A DNA stretch of 64,000 bases from JAFALK01 sp042701975 (GCA_042701975.1 CP170561.1:4154001-4218000), one strand, 5' to 3'. Positions 17,604 through 28,186 are shown, counted from the stretch's first letter. Numbers and translations are program-made. The notes: generated from the letters alone by a model not told the origin.

Positions 17604-19168
17604 GCATGACCCGCCGACAGATCCTGGCCGCCAGCGCCCTCCCTCTCGTCCCCGCCGCCGGCTGGGCCGCGCCTTCGCGCCAGATCACGCTCGATTTCGC
17701 CCGTGCCGCCGGCCCGCTCGACCGATTCTTCGACCACTGCGTCGGCGCCGACTACCCCGGCACCACGATGCGCGACGACTGCCAGGCGCAGCTCAAGACC
17801 ACGGTGGACGAGCTGGGCTTTCGCTACCTGCGCTTCCACGCCATCTTCCACGACGTGCTGCACACGGTGAAGCGCGACGCGGCCGGCGCGCTAACTTTTG
17901 ATTTCAGCGGCATCGGCAGGCTCTACGACGCGCTGCTGGCCAAGGGCATCCGCCCGCTCGTCGAGCTCGGCTTCACGCCGGAAGCGCTGGCCACCTCCAA
18001 GCAGACCATCTTCTACTGGGCCGGCAACACCTCGCACCCGCAGCCCGAGGGCTGGGACCAGTTGATCCGCGCCTTCATCCCCTTCCTGCAAAAGCGCTAC
18101 GGCGCCGAGGAAGTGCGACGCTGGTACTTCGAGGTCTGGAACGAGCCCAACCTCGACGGCTTCTGGGAGCGCGCCGATCAGGCCGCCTACTTCGACCTCT
18201 ACACGCGCACCAGCCGCATCATCAAGTCCATCGACCCGCAGCTGCGAGTCGGCGGCCCGGCCACGGCCGGCGCGGCCTGGGTCAGCGAGTTTCTCGCGCA
18301 TTGCAAGAAGACCGACGCGCCGGTGGATTTCATCGCCACGCACTCCTACGGCGTGGACGGCGGCTTCCTCGACGAGAAGGGCGAGGAGGATCGCCAGCTC
18401 TCGCCCAACCCGGATTCCATCGTGGGCGACGTGCGCCGCGTGCGCGCGCAGATCGAGGCTTCCCACAGACCCGGCCTGCCGCTGTTCTTCACCGAATGGA
18501 GCACCAGCTACAACCCGCGCGACCGCGTGCACGACAGCTACCAGAGCGCCGCGTGGATCCTCGCCAAGCTCAAGGCCAGCCGCGGCCTGGCCCAAAGCAT
18601 GAGCTACTGGACCTACACCGATCTCTTCGAGGAACCGGGCCCGCCGAACAGCGCCTTCCATGGCGGCTTCGGCCTGATGACCAAGGACGGCATCCGCAAG
18701 CCCAGCTGGTTCGCGTACAAGTACCTGCGCGAGCTGCTGGCCCGCGACCTGCCTTGCGCCGACGCCGCCACCTGGGCCTCGTGCGACGACACCGGCAACC
18801 TGCGCGCCGTGATCTGGGACCAGCGGCCGGTGGAGATGGGCAAGATCACCAACCGCACCTTCTTCGGCAAGCCGCAGCCCGCGGGCGCACCTTCGCGCGT
18901 GCCGCTGGAGCTGCAGAACCTGCGGCCCGGTCGCTACCGTTTCGAGATCCGCCGCACCGGCTTCGAGGCCAACGATGCCTACACCGCCTGGCTCAAGATG
19001 GGCCTGCCCGACGCGCTCACGGCGGAGCAGCTCGCCAAGCTGCAGGCGCTGACGACCGACAAGCCCGGCAGCACCGGCACGATCCTCGTGGAGAGCGACG
19101 GCCGCGCGATGCTGCCGCTGCTCATTCACGCGCATGACGTGATGAACGTCTCGCTGCAAAGGGCCTGA
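17600..19168 (+). CDS. GH39 beta-xylosidase family
   Basis: A 522-aa exported glycosidase; start overlaps the GH43 stop by 4 nt. MSMTRRQILAASALPL is Tat-like. GH39 signatures: the acid/base block EVWNEPNL (Glu182) and the nucleophile block FTEWSTSYN (Glu299), plus GFRYLRFHAIFHD early in the barrel. A beta-sandwich-like region follows from about residue 400. GH39 enzymes cut terminal beta-xylosyl linkages, though some members act on other sugars. With GH43 and GH51 it widens the locus from xyloglucan to arabinoxylan-type material. Confidence 0.88.
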   Translation: MSMTRRQILAASALPLVPAAGWAAPSRQITLDFARAAGPLDRFFDHCVGADYPGTTMRDDCQAQLKTTVDELGFRYLRFHAIFHDVLHTVKRDAAGALTFDFSGIGRLYDALLAKGIRPLVELGFTPEALATSKQTIFYWAGNTSHPQPEGWDQLIRAFIPFLQKRYGAEEVRRWYFEVWNEPNLDGFWERADQAAYFDLYTRTSRIIKSIDPQLRVGGPATAGAAWVSEFLAHCKKTDAPVDFIATHSYGVDGGFLDEKGEEDRQLSPNPDSIVGDVRRVRAQIEASHRPGLPLFFTEWSTSYNPRDRVHDSYQSAAWILAKLKASRGLAQSMSYWTYTDLFEEPGPPNSAFHGGFGLMTKDGIRKPSWFAYKYLRELLARDLPCADAATWASCDDTGNLRAVIWDQRPVEMGKITNRTFFGKPQPAGAPSRVPLELQNLRPGRYRFEIRRTGFEANDAYTAWLKMGLPDALTAEQLAKLQALTTDKPGSTGTILVESDGRAMLPLLIHAHDVMNVSLQRA

Positions 19169-19171
19169 GTC

Positions 19172-20076
19172 ATGGAAGCGGCCCAGCTCATCGGCATCGA
19201 CTGGGGCAGCACGCGCTTGCGTGCCTTTCTGATCGACGGCAGCGGCGCCGTGATCGAGACGCGCGCCAGCGATGAAGGCGTGGACCGCCTGCAGGGCGAA
19301 GCCGCCTTTGCCGGCGCGCTGGGGCGCATCGTCAGCGGCTGGCCCGCGCTGCCCACGCTGGCCTGCGGCGTGGTCGGCGCGCGCTTCGGCTGGCGCGAAA
19401 TGGCCTACGTGCCCTGCCCGGCCGGCGCCGCGCAGATCGCGGCCGGCATGTTCAAGCTCGAAGCGGGCCCGTGGCTGGTGCCCGGCGTGGCTGAATTCGG
19501 CGCGCACCCGGACGTGATGCGCGGCGAGGAAACGCAGATCCTCGGCGCGCTGTTCGAGGCACCGAAGTTCAGCGATCGCGCCTGCTTCGTCCTGCCCGGC
19601 ACGCATTCCAAGTGGGTGGAGATCGAAGGCGGCCGCATCAGTTCAGTAGCCACCCACCAGAGCGGCGAGCTCTACGGCCTGCTGCGCCAGCATTCGGTGC
19701 TCAAGCGCCTGATCCCTGAGCCCGATGTCGACCGACCTGCGGCCTTCATCGCCGGTGTTGAAGCCTCGCGCGACAGCGGCGGCCGCGCCTTCACGCAAAT
19801 CCTGTTCGGCGTGCGCGCCCGCCATCTGGTCGATGCGCTGCCGGCCGAAGACATGGCCGACTACCTCTCGGGCCTGCTGATTGGCCACGAGATCACCTGC
19901 AGCCTGCCATTGCGGCGCGATGCGGCTGCGCCGCTCGTGCTGGTCGGCGACCCCGCTCTGTGTGAGCGTTACGTATGCGCCTTCGCCTGCTTCGGCGTCA
20001 CGCCCACGGCACGCCTGGGCAACACCGCAGCGCGCGGCCTGTGGCGGCTGGCGCGTGAGAAGGAGTTGATTTCGTC

Positions 20077-20080
<4 letters not shown>
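19172..20080 (+). CDS. dgoK: 2-dehydro-3-deoxygalactonokinase
   Basis: Phosphorylates 2-keto-3-deoxy-D-galactonate (EC 2.7.1.58) in the oxidative De Ley-Doudoroff galactose pathway. The 302-aa protein begins with the nucleotide-binding IGIDWGSTRLRAFL motif of the family; PGTHSKWVEIEGG and GEETQILGA are typical conserved blocks. It overlaps dgoA by 4 nt, so the two are translationally coupled. In this locus the likely galactose source is the xyloglucan side chain. Confidence 0.92.
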
Positions 20081-20709
<629 letters not shown>

Positions 20710-20728
20710 AGAAGACGGAGACACCGAC

Positions 20729-21715
20729 ATGCAACGCCGCCACTGCCTGGCCCTGAGCCTCGCGCTGCCCCTTTCTCAAATCACTCCGCTGGCGCGCGCC
20801 GCAGATCCGATCAAGATCGGCTTCCTCGTCAAGCAGGCTGAAGAACCGTGGTTCCAGGATGAATGGCGCTTTGCTGAACAAGCCGCCAAGGAGCGCGGCT
20901 TCACGCTCGTGAAGATCGCCGTGCCCAACGGCGAGAAGACGCTGGCCGCCATCGACAACCTCGCTGCCCAGAAGGCCGGCGGCTTCGTGATCTGCGCGCC
21001 CGACGTGAAGCTGGGCACGGCCATACAGCGTGCGGCGGCGCGCGGCGGGCTCAAATTCATGTCGGTGGACGACCGGCTGCTCGACGGCAAAGGCCAGCCA
21101 CTCGAAGCCATCCCGCACATGGGCATCTCGGCCTACGAGATCGGCAAGCAGGTCGGCCAGGGTCTGGCCGCAGAAGCCAAGGCGCGCGGCTGGAAGTTGG
21201 AAGAAGTCGGCGCGCTGCGCATCGCCTTCGACCAGCTGCCCACGGCGCGCGAACGCACGCAGGGCGCGGTCGATGCGCTCAAGGCTGCGGGTCTGCCGGC
21301 GGCCAACATCGTCGATGCGCCGCAGGCCAAAACAGACACCGAGAACGCCTTCAACGCCGCCAACGTCGCCTTCACCAAGAACGGCAAGTTCAAGCACTGG
21401 CTGGCTTTCGGCCTCAACGACGAAGCCGTACTGGGTGCCGTGCGTGCCGGCGAAGGCCGCGGGCTGGATGCCAAGTCGCTGGTCGGCATCGGCATCGGCG
21501 GCTCCAAGGCGGCTCTCAACGAGTTCGCCAAGCCGGCGGTCACGGGCTTCTTCGGCACGGTGCTGATCAGCCCCAAGCGCCATGGCTACGAGACGGCCGG
21601 CCTGGTCTTTGAGTGGGTGCGCGAAGGCAAGGCGCCGCCGCCGCTGACGTTGACCAGCGGTGCGCTGATGACCCGCGCCAACCAGGCCGAGGTGCGCGCC
21701 AAGATGGGCCTGTGA
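20729..21715 (+). CDS. araF: Sugar ABC transporter substrate-binding protein, AraF-like
   Basis: Periplasmic pentose/galactose-binding protein of 328 aa. The ATG at 20729 follows GGAG with 8 nt spacing; a Sec signal peptide ends near RAADP. The mature part is close in pattern to L-arabinose-binding protein: IKIGFLVKQAEEPWFQDEW, APDVKLGTAI, and GIGIGGSKAALNEF. AraF proteins bind L-arabinose and often D-galactose or D-xylose. The stop overlaps the ATPase start by one base. Confidence 0.9.
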   Translation: MQRRHCLALSLALPLSQITPLARAADPIKIGFLVKQAEEPWFQDEWRFAEQAAKERGFTLVKIAVPNGEKTLAAIDNLAAQKAGGFVICAPDVKLGTAIQRAAARGGLKFMSVDDRLLDGKGQPLEAIPHMGISAYEIGKQVGQGLAAEAKARGWKLEEVGALRIAFDQLPTARERTQGAVDALKAAGLPAANIVDAPQAKTDTENAFNAANVAFTKNGKFKHWLAFGLNDEAVLGAVRAGEGRGLDAKSLVGIGIGGSKAALNEFAKPAVTGFFGTVLISPKRHGYETAGLVFEWVREGKAPPPLTLTSGALMTRANQAEVRAKMGL

Positions 21716-23214
21716 TGCTGGCGTTTGAGAGTGTTGTCAAGCGCTTTCCGGGCGTCACGGCGCTGGACGGCGTTAGCTTCGAGGCCAGGCCCGGCCAGGT
21801 GCATGGCCTGCTTGGCGAGAACGGCGCAGGCAAGTCCACACTGCTCAAGATCCTGGGCGGCCAGTACCGGCCCGATGGCGGTCGGCTGCTGATCGGTGGG
21901 ACCGAGCAGCACTTCAAGTCGGCGCGCGAAGCGATTGCGGCTGGCGTGGCGGTGATCCACCAGGAGCTGCACTACGTGCCGCAGCTGACCGTGACGGAGA
22001 ACCTGCTGCTGGGCCGGCTGCCGCGCCGCTTCGGTTTTGTGGACCACCGCGCCGCGCGGCGCATCGTCGTGGAGCGGCTCGCCGACATGGGCGTAACGCT
22101 CAATCCCGACGCAAAGCTGGGCGAACTCTCCATCGGCGACCGCCAGATGGTGGAAATCTGCAAGGCGCTGATGCTCGATGCACGCGTGATCGCCTTCGAC
22201 GAGCCGACCAGCAGCCTTTCGCACCGCGAGAGCGAGATCCTCTTCAAGCTCGTGCGTCGGTTGCGCGACGAAGGTCGCACGCTGATCTACATCTCGCACC
22301 GGCTCGAAGAGCTGTACGCGCTGTGCGATGCCTGCACCATCCTGCGCGACGGCCGCCGCGTGGCCAGCCATGCCGCAATGGCCGAAGTGCCGCGCGAACG
22401 GCTGATCCAGGACATGGTGGGCCGCGAGCTCAAGGACATCTACGGCAACCGCAGCGCCGCACCGGGCGCCCAGCGCCTGAAGGTGCAAGGCCTCAGCGGC
22501 GACAAGCTCAAGGCTCCCGCCAGTTTCGAGATCAAGGCCGGCGAGGTGCTGGGCTTCTTCGGCCTGGTGGGCGCGGGTCGCAGCGAGCTGATGCGCCTCG
22601 TGTGCGGTGCCGACCGCGCGCACGCGGGCCACGTGCTGCTCGACGGCATCGCCCTGCCCGGTGGCGACCCTCGCCGCGCCATCGATGCCGGCGTGGTGCT
22701 GTGCCCCGAGGACCGCAAGGAGCAAGGCCTGGTCACGCCAGGCACGGTGGCCGAGAACATCAACATTGCCGTGCGGCGTCGCGAGCTGCGCGGCCGCATC
22801 TTCCTGCGCCATCAACGCGAAGCCGAACGGGCCGAGGCCTTCATCCAACGTCTGCGCATCAAGACACCGCATCGCAAGCAGGACGTGCGCCTGCTCTCCG
22901 GCGGCAACCAGCAGAAGGTGATCCTGGCGCGCTGGCTGGCCGAACCGCAGCTCCGGGTGCTGATCCTCGACGAGCCCACGCGCGGCATCGACGTGGGCGC
23001 GCGCAGCGAGATCTACGGCCTGATCCAAGAGGTGGCGGCCGGTGGTTGTGCGGTGATCGTCGTCTCCAGCGAACTGCCCGAGCTGCTGGGCATGGCGGAC
23101 CGCATCGTCGTCATGCGTGAAGGCCGCATCGCGGGCGAACTGCCGCGCGAAGCCGCCACCGAAGCCGCCGTGCTGGCGCTCGCTCTCCCCGATTCCTCCT
23201 CTCTCCAATCATGA
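21715..23214 (+). CDS. araG: Sugar ABC transporter ATP-binding protein, AraG-like
   Basis: A 499-aa duplicated ATPase of the CUT2 sugar importer class. The first half has Walker A GENGAGKST, signature LSIGDRQ and Walker B VIAFDEPTSSL; the second half has the usual degenerate Walker A (GLVGAGRSEL) and signature LSGGNQQK with LDEPTRGID. CUT2 importers use one such fused ATPase with a homodimer of AraH. It overlaps araH by 4 nt. Confidence 0.93.
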   Translation: MLAFESVVKRFPGVTALDGVSFEARPGQVHGLLGENGAGKSTLLKILGGQYRPDGGRLLIGGTEQHFKSAREAIAAGVAVIHQELHYVPQLTVTENLLLGRLPRRFGFVDHRAARRIVVERLADMGVTLNPDAKLGELSIGDRQMVEICKALMLDARVIAFDEPTSSLSHRESEILFKLVRRLRDEGRTLIYISHRLEELYALCDACTILRDGRRVASHAAMAEVPRERLIQDMVGRELKDIYGNRSAAPGAQRLKVQGLSGDKLKAPASFEIKAGEVLGFFGLVGAGRSELMRLVCGADRAHAGHVLLDGIALPGGDPRRAIDAGVVLCPEDRKEQGLVTPGTVAENINIAVRRRELRGRIFLRHQREAERAEAFIQRLRIKTPHRKQDVRLLSGGNQQKVILARWLAEPQLRVLILDEPTRGIDVGARSEIYGLIQEVAAGGCAVIVVSSELPELLGMADRIVVMREGRIAGELPREAATEAAVLALALPDSSSLQS

Positions 23215-24137
23215 AGCGCCTGCTCTCCGAATCCGCCCTGCCACTGGCCTATGCGCTGCTCTTCATCGTGCTCTCGGCCACGGTCGAGAACTTCTTCTCC
23301 GCCGTCAACCTGATCGGCCTGCTGCTGTCGGTGGCCCAGATCGGCATGGTGGCCTGCACCATGATGCTGTGCCTGGCCTCACGGGATTTCGATCTCTCCG
23401 TCGGCTCGACGATCGCCTTTGCCGGCGTGCTCGGCGCCATGGTGCTGGATCGCACGGGCAGCGCCACGTTGGCCGTGATCGCCGCGCTCGCTGCCGGCGC
23501 GGCCATCGGCACGATCAACGGCCTCCTGATTGCCAAGGCGCGCATCAACGCGCTGATCGCCACGCTGGCCACGATGCTGATGGTGCGCGGTGCGGCCTTC
23601 ATCGCATCGCAGGGCCAAGCGGTGGGCATCGCGGACGAAGGCTTCATGGCTTTCGGCGATACGCGCTGGCTGGGCTTGCCGCTGCCGGTGTGGCTCACGG
23701 CGGCCTGCTTCCTCGTCTTCGGCGTGCTGCTCAACCACACGGCCTTCGGCCGCAACACGCTGGCCATCGGCGGCAATGCCGAGGCCGCGCGCCTGGCCGG
23801 CGTGCGCGTGGACCGGCTGCGCGTGATGATCTTCCTGCTGCAGGGCCTGGTGACGGCCGCCGCCGGTCTGGTGCTGGCCTCGCGCATCACCAGCGGCCAG
23901 CCGAACGCGGCGCAGGGCTTCGAGCTGGATGTCATTTCGGCCTGCGTGCTCGGCGGCGTCTCGCTGGCCGGCGGGCGGGCCACCATCGTCGGCGTGCTGG
24001 TCGGCGTGCTGGTGATGGGCACCGTGGAGAACGTGATGAACCTGCAGGGCGTGGACGCCTTCTATCAATACCTGGTGCGCGGCGTGATCCTGCTGGCCGC
24101 CGTGCTGCTGGACCAATGGAAGGGAGCACGGGCATGA
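23211..24137 (+). CDS. araH: Sugar ABC transporter permease, AraH-like
   Basis: CUT2-type inner-membrane permease of 308 aa with about 8-10 hydrophobic segments. Family blocks: CLASRDFDLSVGSTIAFAGV, NGLLIAKARINALIATLATM, GGNAEAARLAGV and VLGGVSLAGGRA. It forms the channel for the AraF/AraG system and overlaps the SDR gene by 4 nt. Confidence 0.93.
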   Translation: MKRLLSESALPLAYALLFIVLSATVENFFSAVNLIGLLLSVAQIGMVACTMMLCLASRDFDLSVGSTIAFAGVLGAMVLDRTGSATLAVIAALAAGAAIGTINGLLIAKARINALIATLATMLMVRGAAFIASQGQAVGIADEGFMAFGDTRWLGLPLPVWLTAACFLVFGVLLNHTAFGRNTLAIGGNAEAARLAGVRVDRLRVMIFLLQGLVTAAAGLVLASRITSGQPNAAQGFELDVISACVLGGVSLAGGRATIVGVLVGVLVMGTVENVMNLQGVDAFYQYLVRGVILLAAVLLDQWKGARA

Positions 24138-24901
24138 GGCTCAAAGACAAGGTCGCCATCGTCACCGGCTCGACGGCGGGCATCGGGCTGGCGGTGGTTC
24201 GGCGCTTTCTCGCCGAAGGCGCGAAGGTCGTGGCGAACAGCCATCTCGACGATGCGGCAGCCGAGCGTCTGCGTGCCGAACTGCCAGCCGATCGCGCTTT
24301 GTTCTTCCAGGCCGACATCTCCGACTCTGCAGCCACGCAGGCGATGGCAGAAGCCGCGCTGGCGAAGTTCGGCCGCATCGACGCGCTCGTCAACAACGCC
24401 GGCATGGACGTGTTCGCCGAGCCGCTGTCGATGACCGACGAGCAATGGCGCCGCTGCTTCTCCGTGGACCTCGACGGTGCCTGGCATTGCGCCCGCGCTG
24501 TGCTGCCCGCGATGTTGGCTCAAGGCGCCGGCAGCATCGTCAACATCGCCAGCGTGCACGGCCATCAGGTCATCCCCGGCTGCTTCCCCTATCCGGTGGC
24601 CAAGCACGGATTGATCGGGCTGACCAAGGCGCTAGGCATCGAGTACGCGGCGCGCGGCATCCGCGTGAACTCGATCTCGCCGGGGTTGATCCTGACCGAG
24701 CGCGTGCAGGCCTGGCTGGACACGCTGACACCCGAGCAGGCCCAGGCCCAGGCCGCCCTGCTGCCTTGCAAGCGCATCGGCCGGCCCGAGGAAGTCGCAA
24801 ACACCGCCCTCTTCCTCGCCAGCGACGAAGCCCCATTCATCAACGCGAGCGACATCCTCATCGATGGCGGCCGCTCGCAGCTTTATCACGAACGCCTATG
24901 A
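24134..24901 (+). CDS. SDR-family sugar 1-dehydrogenase, probable
   Basis: A 255-aa classical short-chain dehydrogenase: cofactor motif TGSTAGIG (about residues 12-19), NNAG, catalytic Ser in NIASVHG, and YPVAK (Tyr/Lys). Its position between an arabinose/galactose importer and the dgo genes suggests oxidation of D-galactose or L-arabinose to the lactone. Members of this family in Burkholderiales sugar loci have that role. Direct substrate evidence is not visible in the sequence. The lactonase and galactonate dehydratase needed to connect it to DgoK are not in the window. Confidence 0.75.
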   Translation: MRLKDKVAIVTGSTAGIGLAVVRRFLAEGAKVVANSHLDDAAAERLRAELPADRALFFQADISDSAATQAMAEAALAKFGRIDALVNNAGMDVFAEPLSMTDEQWRRCFSVDLDGAWHCARAVLPAMLAQGAGSIVNIASVHGHQVIPGCFPYPVAKHGLIGLTKALGIEYAARGIRVNSISPGLILTERVQAWLDTLTPEQAQAQAALLPCKRIGRPEEVANTALFLASDEAPFINASDILIDGGRSQLYHERL

Positions 24902-26019
24902 AACGACTCCTCGCCCTGATCCTCGGCTGCGCGCTCTGTACTGCCCATGCCAAAGCCGAACCGATGCGTGACCTCACGCCGATGCAACTCGCTGCCGAGA
25001 TGGGCACGGGCTGGAACCTCGGCAACTCGCTCGAAGCCATGAGCAAGGAAGGTGGCAAGACCGCGAGCGGCGAAACCGCCTGGGGCAATCCGGTCGTCAC
25101 GCAGGAGCTGATGAACGCGGTTAAGGCCGCCGGCTTCAAGACCGTGCGCATCCCCGTGGCCTGGAAGGCCCATGCCAACGCCGACGACATGATCGACCCG
25201 GCCTGGATGGCCCGCGTGGCCGAGGTGGTGGGCTATGCGCGTAAGGCCGGTCTCTACGTCATCCTCAACACGCATTGGGACGGCGGCTGGGCTCAGCCGA
25301 CCTACGCGCACCAGCGCGAGGCCACCACGCGGCTGGCCCGGTTCTGGCTCCAGATCGCCAGGAACTTCGAGGAGGCCGACGAGCACGTGGTCTTCGCCGG
25401 CACCAACGAGGTGATGGTCGAAGGCGACTGGGGCAAGCCCAAGCCCGAGTACGCCGCCGTGCAGAACGGCTTCAACCAGGCCTTCGTGAAGGCCGTGCGA
25501 TCCACCGGCGGCAACAACGAGCGACGCGTGCTGATCGTGCAGGGTTTCAACACCAACATCGACCACACGATGGAATTCTTCGTGATGCCGAAGGACACGA
25601 CGCCGAACCGGCTGATGGTGGAAGTGCACTACTACGACCCCTTCAACTTCACCATCGACGAGAAGAGCAAGACCTGGCAATGGGGCGCCGGCGCCACGAG
25701 CAAAGGCCTGACCGCCGGCTGGGGCGACGAGGCCCACACCGACGCGCAGTTCCAGAAGATGAAGGCCAAGTTCGTGGACAGCGGCGTGCCGGTGATCCTG
25801 GGCGAATTCGGCGTGATCCGCCGCGCCTCGTACGCTGAATCGGAGCGTTATCGCATCGATTGGAACGGCTACATTGCCCGCTCCGCCCGCGCTCACGGCA
25901 TGGTGCCCGTCTACTGGGACAACGGCTACAGCGCAGCCGACCACGGCATGGGCCTGTTCGACCGCAAGACCGGCGCACAGGCGTATCCGGAACTGATCAA
26001 GGCCATCGTCAAACCATGA
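24898..26019 (+). CDS. GH5 endo-beta-glucanase/xyloglucanase
   Basis: A 373-aa secreted cellulase-family enzyme; Sec signal peptide about residues 1-20 (MKRLLALILGCALCTAHAKA). The GTGWNLGNSLEA motif near residue 37 fits GH5 subfamily 4. The acid/base Glu171 is in AGTNEV and the nucleophile Glu303 in LGEFGV; EVHYYDPFNF carries the conserved His/Tyr pair. Subfamily 4 contains many xyloglucan- and mixed-linkage-active endo-glucanases, which fits this locus. Overlaps of 4 nt on both sides show tight coupling. Confidence 0.88.
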   Translation: MKRLLALILGCALCTAHAKAEPMRDLTPMQLAAEMGTGWNLGNSLEAMSKEGGKTASGETAWGNPVVTQELMNAVKAAGFKTVRIPVAWKAHANADDMIDPAWMARVAEVVGYARKAGLYVILNTHWDGGWAQPTYAHQREATTRLARFWLQIARNFEEADEHVVFAGTNEVMVEGDWGKPKPEYAAVQNGFNQAFVKAVRSTGGNNERRVLIVQGFNTNIDHTMEFFVMPKDTTPNRLMVEVHYYDPFNFTIDEKSKTWQWGAGATSKGLTAGWGDEAHTDAQFQKMKAKFVDSGVPVILGEFGVIRRASYAESERYRIDWNGYIARSARAHGMVPVYWDNGYSAADHGMGLFDRKTGAQAYPELIKAIVKP

Positions 26020-27533
26020 TGAAGAAAATGCTTCGACTCTTGCCTCTGCTGTCCACTTGCCTGGCAGCCTTTTCCGTCCACGCGGCCGAGCCGCTGCAGG
26101 CCAGCCTCAGCATTGGCGAACCGGCCGGCCCGCGCATCGAACCGGCGATCTACGGCCAGTTCGTCGAGCACCTGGGCCGCGGCGTGTACGACGGCCTCTG
26201 GGTCGGCCCGGAGTCGAAGATCCCGAACGTGCGCGGCTGGCGCAAGGATGCGGTGCAGGCGCTGAAGAAGATCCACGTGCCCGTCGTGCGCTGGCCCGGC
26301 GGCTGCTTTGCCGACGACTACGACTGGCGCGATGGCATCGGCGATCCGAAAAAACGCCCACAGCGGATCAACAAGGTCTGGGGCAATGTGCTGGAGACCA
26401 ACCGTGTCGGCACGCACGAGTTCATGGACCTGGCCGAGCAGATCGGCGCCGAGGCCTACATCGCCGGCAACATGGGTTCACTGCCGCCGCGATCGATGTC
26501 GCAATGGCTGGAGTACATGACGGCCGACAAGGGCAGCCTGGCGGAGGAGCGCGCGAGGAACGGCCACAAGCAGCCGTGGAAGGTGCCCTACTTCGGCGTG
26601 GGCAACGAGAGCTGGGGCTGCGGCGGCACGATGCGGCCCGAGTACACGGCCGACCTGCACCGCCAGTATTCGACCTTTCTGCGCGGGCAGACGATGAAGG
26701 TGGCCTCGGGCGACGGCGAAGGCCGCGACGAGGTGACCGAGGGCCTGATGTCCCGCGCCGCGCCGCAGATGGATGCGCTCAGCCTGCACTACTACACCGT
26801 GCCCGGCCCCTGGGACCACAAGGGCGCGGCCACCGGCTTCACGCCGCTGCGTTGGGCCGAGACGATGCAGGCCGCGATGCGGATCGAAGACCGCATTACC
26901 GCCACCGAATCCATCATGGACCGCCACGACTCCAAGAAGCGCGTGGCGCTTTTCGTCGATGAATGGGGCACCTGGCACGACGAGGAACCGGGCAAGCAAG
27001 GCGCCCTCTTCCAGCAGAACACGATGCGTGACGCGCTGGTGGCGGCGCTGAGCTTCAACGCCTTCCACCGCCACACCGAGCGCGTGAAGATGGCCAACAT
27101 CGCCCAGGTGGCCAACGTGCTGCAGGCCATGATCCTCACGCGCGGCCCGCAGCTGCTGCTCACGCCGACCTACCACGTCTTCGACATGTACCGCCCCTTC
27201 CAGGGCGCTACGCCGCTGGCCGTCGAGCTGAACACGCCGCAGTACCGCGAGGGCGCGGTGACGCTGCCGATGGTGCAGGTCAGCGCGGCGCGTACCGCTG
27301 AGGGCAAGCTCGTGCTGGCGCTGGTCAATCTGGATCCGGTACATGAGGTGAGCGTTCAGACCGGTCTGAACGGCACGGCCTCCGGCCAGCTGCTGACGGC
27401 GCTGGAGATGGACGCGCACAACGAGTTCGGCGCCGTGCCGCTGGTGCAGCCGATGCCGTATGAGGCGTATGCGGACTCGGGGGTTGTGTTGAGGTTGCCG
27501 GCGAAATCGCTGGTGGTGGTCACGCTGCACTGA
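26016..27533 (+). CDS. GH51 alpha-L-arabinofuranosidase
   Basis: A 505-aa glycosidase whose start overlaps the GH5 stop; two adjacent ATGs (26016, 26019) are possible. The first 23 residues form a Sec signal peptide ending VHAA. GH51 is often cytoplasmic, so this one is probably periplasmic or secreted. Catalytic blocks: VGNESWGCGG with acid/base Glu198, and FVDEWGTW with nucleophile Glu316; VVRWPGGCFADDYDWRDG is the usual N-terminal block. It would release arabinose from arabinoxylan or arabinoxyloglucan side chains for the AraFGH-type importer. It is the last gene of the operon. Confidence 0.92.
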   Translation: MMKKMLRLLPLLSTCLAAFSVHAAEPLQASLSIGEPAGPRIEPAIYGQFVEHLGRGVYDGLWVGPESKIPNVRGWRKDAVQALKKIHVPVVRWPGGCFADDYDWRDGIGDPKKRPQRINKVWGNVLETNRVGTHEFMDLAEQIGAEAYIAGNMGSLPPRSMSQWLEYMTADKGSLAEERARNGHKQPWKVPYFGVGNESWGCGGTMRPEYTADLHRQYSTFLRGQTMKVASGDGEGRDEVTEGLMSRAAPQMDALSLHYYTVPGPWDHKGAATGFTPLRWAETMQAAMRIEDRITATESIMDRHDSKKRVALFVDEWGTWHDEEPGKQGALFQQNTMRDALVAALSFNAFHRHTERVKMANIAQVANVLQAMILTRGPQLLLTPTYHVFDMYRPFQGATPLAVELNTPQYREGAVTLPMVQVSAARTAEGKLVLALVNLDPVHEVSVQTGLNGTASGQLLTALEMDAHNEFGAVPLVQPMPYEAYADSGVVLRLPAKSLVVVTLH

Positions 27534-27562
27534 TCGTCGCCGCTGGTGATTTCTGCCCTAGG

Positions 27563-27581
27563 TGCCGGGCTGGACCCGGCA
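27563..27581 (+). terminator. Weak candidate terminator hairpin
   Basis: A 7-bp perfect stem (TGCCGGG with CCCGGCA, 5-nt loop) sits 30 nt after the operon's last stop. It lacks a T-run, so it may act only as a 3'-end stabiliser or pause site. Confidence 0.35.
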
Positions 27582-27622
27582 ATACAGTCAGCCGCTCGAT
27601 TACTGCCCTCCTTTGAGGTCCC

Positions 27623-28186
27623 ATGAAGTCGATCCTGCGCGCGTCAATCCTGCTCGGCGCCCTGACGCTCCTTCCCGCCCTGCCGTGTTCCGCGATCGTG
27701 CCGACCGCCAAGCCGGCCGATGTGCCAACGGAATCGCCCTCGGAATCGTCGAACCAAAAATCCATCGACGGTTTCTCCGGCCTGGTGCTCGTGACTCCGG
27801 ACGCCGACTGGGAGGCAAAGTGGAACGCACCTCCCGAGACGCGTCCTGAGTTCCGCACAGTCAGCACGATCCACCGTGGCGAAACCATTTTCGTGCTGAC
27901 CTTCTTTTCCAACCCGAAGCTCGATGCCGAGAGTCTTGCCGACATCAGTTGTGGCATCGAGATCACCCGGCCGGATGGAACGGTCTCGGCCCATCAGGAC
28001 GAGGTGCCCTGCTTCAAAGCCAAGCTGACCAACCCCAGGAGCATCTACCGGACAGGCGCGGTGATCAAGTTCGTTGGCGACCCGGGTGATCCGGTTGGCG
28101 TCTGGCGCTTCAAGCTGACGGTGCGGGACCGCGTGCGCAACGTTGTTCTGCCCTTGAGCACCGAAGTGACGCTGCAGGAGCCCTAG
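27623..28186 (+). CDS. Secreted protein of unknown function
   Basis: A 187-aa protein with a clear Sec signal peptide (residues 1-24). I do not recognise a characterised family. Mature residues 45-187 look like a single beta-rich domain, with WNAPPETRPEF, TIFVLTFFSNP and a C-terminal strand run VWRFKLTVRDRVRNVVLPL. Two cysteines (in ISCGIEI and EVPCFKA) could form a disulfide. It is followed closely by a second secreted protein of similar style (28238-28740). Confidence 0.7.
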   Translation: MKSILRASILLGALTLLPALPCSAIVPTAKPADVPTESPSESSNQKSIDGFSGLVLVTPDADWEAKWNAPPETRPEFRTVSTIHRGETIFVLTFFSNPKLDAESLADISCGIEITRPDGTVSAHQDEVPCFKAKLTNPRSIYRTGAVIKFVGDPGDPVGVWRFKLTVRDRVRNVVLPLSTEVTLQEP

